DNA from: Armatimonadota bacterium
GTDB taxonomy: Bacteria > Armatimonadota > JAAZEB01
Assembly (NCBI GenBank): GCA_012512265.1
Contig: JAAZEM010000142.1
Location: 1-34,201 of the forward strand
Direction: 5' to 3'
DNA: 34,201 bases
This document shows, piece by piece, positions 31,534 to 34,201 of the stretch; the first letter of the stretch is position 1; each line of letters begins with the position of its first letter. The translations under genes and the position numbers were made by a program. The notes below the pieces were generated by a model. That model saw only the letters and a list, made by a program, of their open reading frames with translations. It was not told where the DNA came from and did not search any database.

Positions 31534-33786
31534 ATGGCAGTGAGACAGGAGTCTCCTGAAGAGGCGGGGTTTGATGGGAAACGCCTGGAGCGCCTCGCAG
31601 CGCTTCTCGAACAGGCGGTTGCCGCAGGCGAGACACCGGGTGCCGTAGCCCTGGTCGCGGACCGACAGTGCGTCGTCTTCCACCGAGCCTTTGGGCACGC
31701 GCAGGTGGTTCCGCGCGCCGAGCCGATGCGCCCCGATACCCTCTTCGACCTGGCATCGCTGACGAAGGTGGTGGCGACAGCCCCAGCGATCCTGCTGCTG
31801 GTCGAGGCGGGCGCCATACGCCTGCAAGACCGTGTCGTGGAGTTCATCCCCGAGTTCGCGGGCGAGGGCAAGGATGAGGTCGACCTGCGCCACCTCCTGA
31901 CGCACTGCTCCGGGCTGCCCGCCTGGAAACCCTTCTATGAACAGGGAGCTAGCCCCGAGGAGCTGTTCGCCACGATCTGCGCCACGCCACTCGAACACCC
32001 GGTGGGCCGTTGCTTCCGGTACAGCGATATCGGCTTCATCCTCCTCGGAGAGGTGGTCCGGCGCGTCTCTGGCCTGCGGCTGGATGAGTTCACCCAACGC
32101 CACCTCTTCGCGCCCCTGGGCATGAGCGAAACCTGCTTTTGCCCGCCGGCATCCTGGGCCGCGCGGTGTGCCGCGACGGAGCTCCGCGACGGCGTTTCCC
32201 TCCGTGGCCAGGTCCATGATGAGAACGCGGCGGCGCTGGGCGGCGTCGCCGGGCATGCCGGGCTCTTCTCCACCGCCTCGGACCTAGCCCGGTTCTGCCA
32301 GATGCTGCTCAACGACGGCGAGTTGGAGGGCACGCGTGTGCTCAGCCCGCTCAGCGTGCGCGCGATGCTGGCACCGCAGTCCACCTGCCTGGGAAGCGCA
32401 CGCGGTTTCGGGTTCGATCTCCACTCGGCCTATGCATCGATCCGCGGCGATCTGCTGCCGTCGGGATCCGCCGGGCATAGCGGCTTCACCGGCACGTCTC
32501 TCTGGATCGACCGCGATCTGGGGCTGGCCATTATCCTCCTGACCAACGTGGTGCATCCCACGCGGGAGCGCTCCGCTCGCCGGCTGCGCTCGCGCGTCAG
32601 CAACGTGGTGGCCGCCGCGCTCAAACCGCCCTCGGCAACGGTGCCGGACCGCGTGCGCGATCCGCTCCTGGTGCGCCTTGGGGTGGATCTCCTTCGCGAG
32701 GAGGGATGCCGGCGGCTGGCCGGAGAGGCCGTGGGCCTCATCACCAACCACACCGGGCGCTGCGCCGACGGCACGCCTACCTTGCGGATGCTTCTGGAGC
32801 ATGGCGTGAAGGTCCGGGCGCTCTTCAGTCCCGAGCACGGAATCGCCGGCCGCCTGGATGAAGAAGTTGCATCCGGCCGGGATGAAGAGACGGGCCTGCC
32901 GATCCACAGCCTTTTTGGCGAGACGAGGAGCCCCCTGCCTGAATGGCTGGAGGGCCTGGAGACCCTCGTCTTCGACATCCAGGATATTGGCGCGCGCTTC
33001 TACACCTACATCAGCACGATGGGCCTGTGCATGGAGGCCGCGGCAAAGCATGGACTGCGCTTTGTCGTGCTCGACCGGCCCAACCCGATCACCGGTGGCC
33101 ACGTCGAGGGTCCCATCCTGGATCTGCGCCTGCGCAACTTCGCCGGCTACTACGCGATCCCGATCCGCCACGGCCTCACCGTGGGCGAGCTAGCTCGGCT
33201 GATCAACGTGGAGATCGGGTGTCACCTGGAGGTGGTGCCGGTTCAGGGGTGGCGGCGCTCGATGTGGTGGGATCAGACCGGGCTGGAGTGGGTGAACCCC
33301 TCGCCGGCAATGCGCACGCTGAACGCCGCCACGCTCTACCCCGGACTTTGCTGCCTGGAGAGCGCCAACCTCTCGATGGGCCGTGGCACCGACACACCTT
33401 TCGAGGTGATTGGCGCCCCCTGGATCGAGCCGCGGCGCCTTGCCGCGGAGCTCACCGCACGCGACATCCCCGGAATCGGCTTCGTACCGGTCCACTTCAC
33501 TCCCCAGCTGCGTGACTATCAGGGCGAGCGCTGCGGCGGCCTCTATTGCGTGGTCACCGACCGCGAGGCGTTCCAGCCTGTCCGAATGGTCATTCACCTG
33601 GCGGAGCTGCTCCACCGCTTCCACACGCGCGAGTTTACCTTCGACCGCATCGACACCCTCGTCGGCACAGAGCGCGTTCGCGTTCTCCTCGAGCAGTTCG
33701 CCCCCGCAGAGGCGATCATCGCCGAGTGGGAGGAAGACGAGGCCGGCTTCCGCGAGCGCCGCGCCCCCTTCCTCCTCTACGAGTAG
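31534..33786 (+). CDS. Fusion of class C beta-lactamase-family (AmiE-like) domain and NamZ (DUF1343) muramidase domain
   Basis: The protein has 750 residues from ATG 31534; the ribosome site is weak (GATAGGGG). Residues 1-365 are a serine hydrolase of the class C beta-lactamase family: Ser75-x-x-Lys78 (ASLTK), Tyr163-Ser-Asp in the YxN position, and His315-Ser-Gly replacing KTG. Residues 375-750 are a DUF1343/NamZ domain: LITNHTG, FSPEHGIAG, FDIQDIGARFYTYISTM, LDRPNPITGG, NLSMGRGTDTPFEVIGAPW. In Bacillus subtilis AmiE (YbbE) strips peptide from MurNAc and NamZ (YbbC) then removes the terminal MurNAc from glycan chains; they are separate neighbouring genes there. Here one chain may do both. 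No signal peptide is visible, so it may act in the cytoplasm or be exported in another way. Confidence 0.88.
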   Translation: MAVRQESPEEAGFDGKRLERLAALLEQAVAAGETPGAVALVADRQCVVFHRAFGHAQVVPRAEPMRPDTLFDLASLTKVVATAPAILLLVEAGAIRLQDRVVEFIPEFAGEGKDEVDLRHLLTHCSGLPAWKPFYEQGASPEELFATICATPLEHPVGRCFRYSDIGFILLGEVVRRVSGLRLDEFTQRHLFAPLGMSETCFCPPASWAARCAATELRDGVSLRGQVHDENAAALGGVAGHAGLFSTASDLARFCQMLLNDGELEGTRVLSPLSVRAMLAPQSTCLGSARGFGFDLHSAYASIRGDLLPSGSAGHSGFTGTSLWIDRDLGLAIILLTNVVHPTRERSARRLRSRVSNVVAAALKPPSATVPDRVRDPLLVRLGVDLLREEGCRRLAGEAVGLITNHTGRCADGTPTLRMLLEHGVKVRALFSPEHGIAGRLDEEVASGRDEETGLPIHSLFGETRSPLPEWLEGLETLVFDIQDIGARFYTYISTMGLCMEAAAKHGLRFVVLDRPNPITGGHVEGPILDLRLRNFAGYYAIPIRHGLTVGELARLINVEIGCHLEVVPVQGWRRSMWWDQTGLEWVNPSPAMRTLNAATLYPGLCCLESANLSMGRGTDTPFEVIGAPWIEPRRLAAELTARDIPGIGFVPVHFTPQLRDYQGERCGGLYCVVTDREAFQPVRMVIHLAELLHRFHTREFTFDRIDTLVGTERVRVLLEQFAPAEAIIAEWEEDEAGFRERRAPFLLYE

Positions 33787-33831
33787 GGCTCACCAGCGGA
33801 AGCGCAAACCCCACGGGATTGCGCGGGGGAT

Positions 33832-34069
33832 CTGGGATTCCGACATAAGGAGAGGGCCGCCCGCACGCGCGGTGCTTGAAGCTCCGCGCTGCTTCCCGGC
33901 AAAGCCCCTTCGGGGCTTCCCCTCCCAGCCACCGCCGTTCTGAGGCATCCGGGTGTATCCCCAATCCAGCCCGGCAGGGCTTCGCTCGCAAGCAGCGCGG
34001 TGATTTATAGCCGCGCGCCGGATTGCGCGCTGCCTCCGTGGCTTCGGATTCCTTATGTCGGAATCTCAG
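33832..34069 (-). mobile_element. MITE-like interspersed repeat, copy B (complete, 238 bp)
   Basis: The ends are inverted repeats 20 bases long with one mismatch; the shared core is GATTCCGACATAAGGA at the left (33836-33851) and its complement TCCTTATGTCGGAATC at the right (34050-34065). The inside is GC-rich and full of hairpins (AAGCCCC-GAA-GGGGCTT in the minus sense is perfect). The minus strand of this copy aligns with 18640-18850. No transposase is encoded, so it would depend on one elsewhere. No clear target-site duplication was seen. It begins 45 bases after the NamZ-fusion stop. Confidence 0.8.
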
Positions 34070-34107
34070 CTTCCTCCCAGGGTCATTTCATTCAGAGGAA
34101 AAGTGGG

Positions 34108-34113
34108 TATAAG
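34108..34113 (+). promoter_or_regulatory. Possible -10 box of the last gene
   Basis: TATAAG lies 43 bases before ATG 34157. A -35 partner is poor (TTTCAT region near 34086), so this is a weak prediction. Confidence 0.25.
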
Positions 34114-34156
34114 CGCTTGGTGACCCCGCGAGTCCGTGCTGATCAGGGAGGAGACC

Positions 34157-34201
34157 ATGGGTGGCAGTGGGGAGTGGCCTCCCGGATCCCTGGCGGAGGC
34201 C
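34157..34201 (+). CDS. Start of a gene cut by the window edge
   Basis: ATG 34157 follows GGGAGGAG (34146-34153), the same type of site seen before the deacetylase gene. Only 15 codons are visible (MGGSGEWPPGSLAEA) and they do not identify the product. The gene lies just downstream of repeat copy B. Confidence 0.45.
   Translation, partial: MGGSGEWPPGSLAEA

Overview
The window is high-GC, gene-dense DNA from a diderm bacterium, most likely an Armatimonadota-like lineage. This placement is an inference. It rests on two pseudopilins that combine a GFTLIELL-type N-terminus with a C-terminal H-X9-DG motif, a FadL/OmpP1-type outer-membrane porin, and large secreted glycan-active proteins (a TIM-barrel hydrolase-like protein and a DUF4838 protein). 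No rRNA, tRNA, CRISPR array, transposase or phage structural gene was recognised.

Layout. 1-4084: the 3' part of a very large hydrolase-like protein with a duplicated C-terminal module, then an H-X9-DG pseudopilin. 4085-10107: a gene-poor stretch with two hairpins, a STAS regulator, a translationally coupled minus-strand pair (secreted phosphodiester-glycosidase-like protein, then an Eco57I-type adenine DNA methyltransferase), a solitary EcfT/CbiQ-type membrane protein and a small zinc-ribbon protein. 10554-11228: a second H-X9-DG pseudopilin. 11455-15839: a consensus sigma-70 promoter followed by a compact run of four genes: aspS, an AcuC-like deacetylase, a candidate Rad52-like protein with a C-terminal zinc finger, and a membrane-anchored pilin-like protein. 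15836-18439 (minus): a phosphoribosyltransferase, a QueD-like enzyme and a FadL-like porin with its own promoter. 18934-21895 (minus): a secreted LamG/DUF1080-like protein, leuD and leuC. 22335-26730 (plus): a small conserved protein, a UxaE-like tagaturonate epimerase and a secreted DUF4838 protein, which together suggest uronic-acid glycan use. 27049-31414 (plus): a 2-oxoacid oxidoreductase cluster in which a GltD-like FAD/Fe-S subunit precedes alpha and beta subunits, with a coupled 109-residue unknown at the end. 31534-33786: a fusion of a class C beta-lactamase-family domain with a NamZ (DUF1343) muramidase domain. The window ends in a new gene start at 34157.

The most unusual non-coding content is two unrelated MITE-like elements. 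The first is a 238-bp element at 33832-34069 with 20-bp terminal inverted repeats (one mismatch); a diverged, end-truncated, oppositely oriented copy lies at about 18640-18850, directly upstream of the porin promoter. The second is a 158-bp element at 19791-19948 with palindrome-containing inverted ends, next to leuD. The most unusual gene-level observations are the oxidoreductase cluster with no gamma subunit, the AmiE-like/NamZ fusion, and the aspS-linked deacetylase plus candidate annealing protein.
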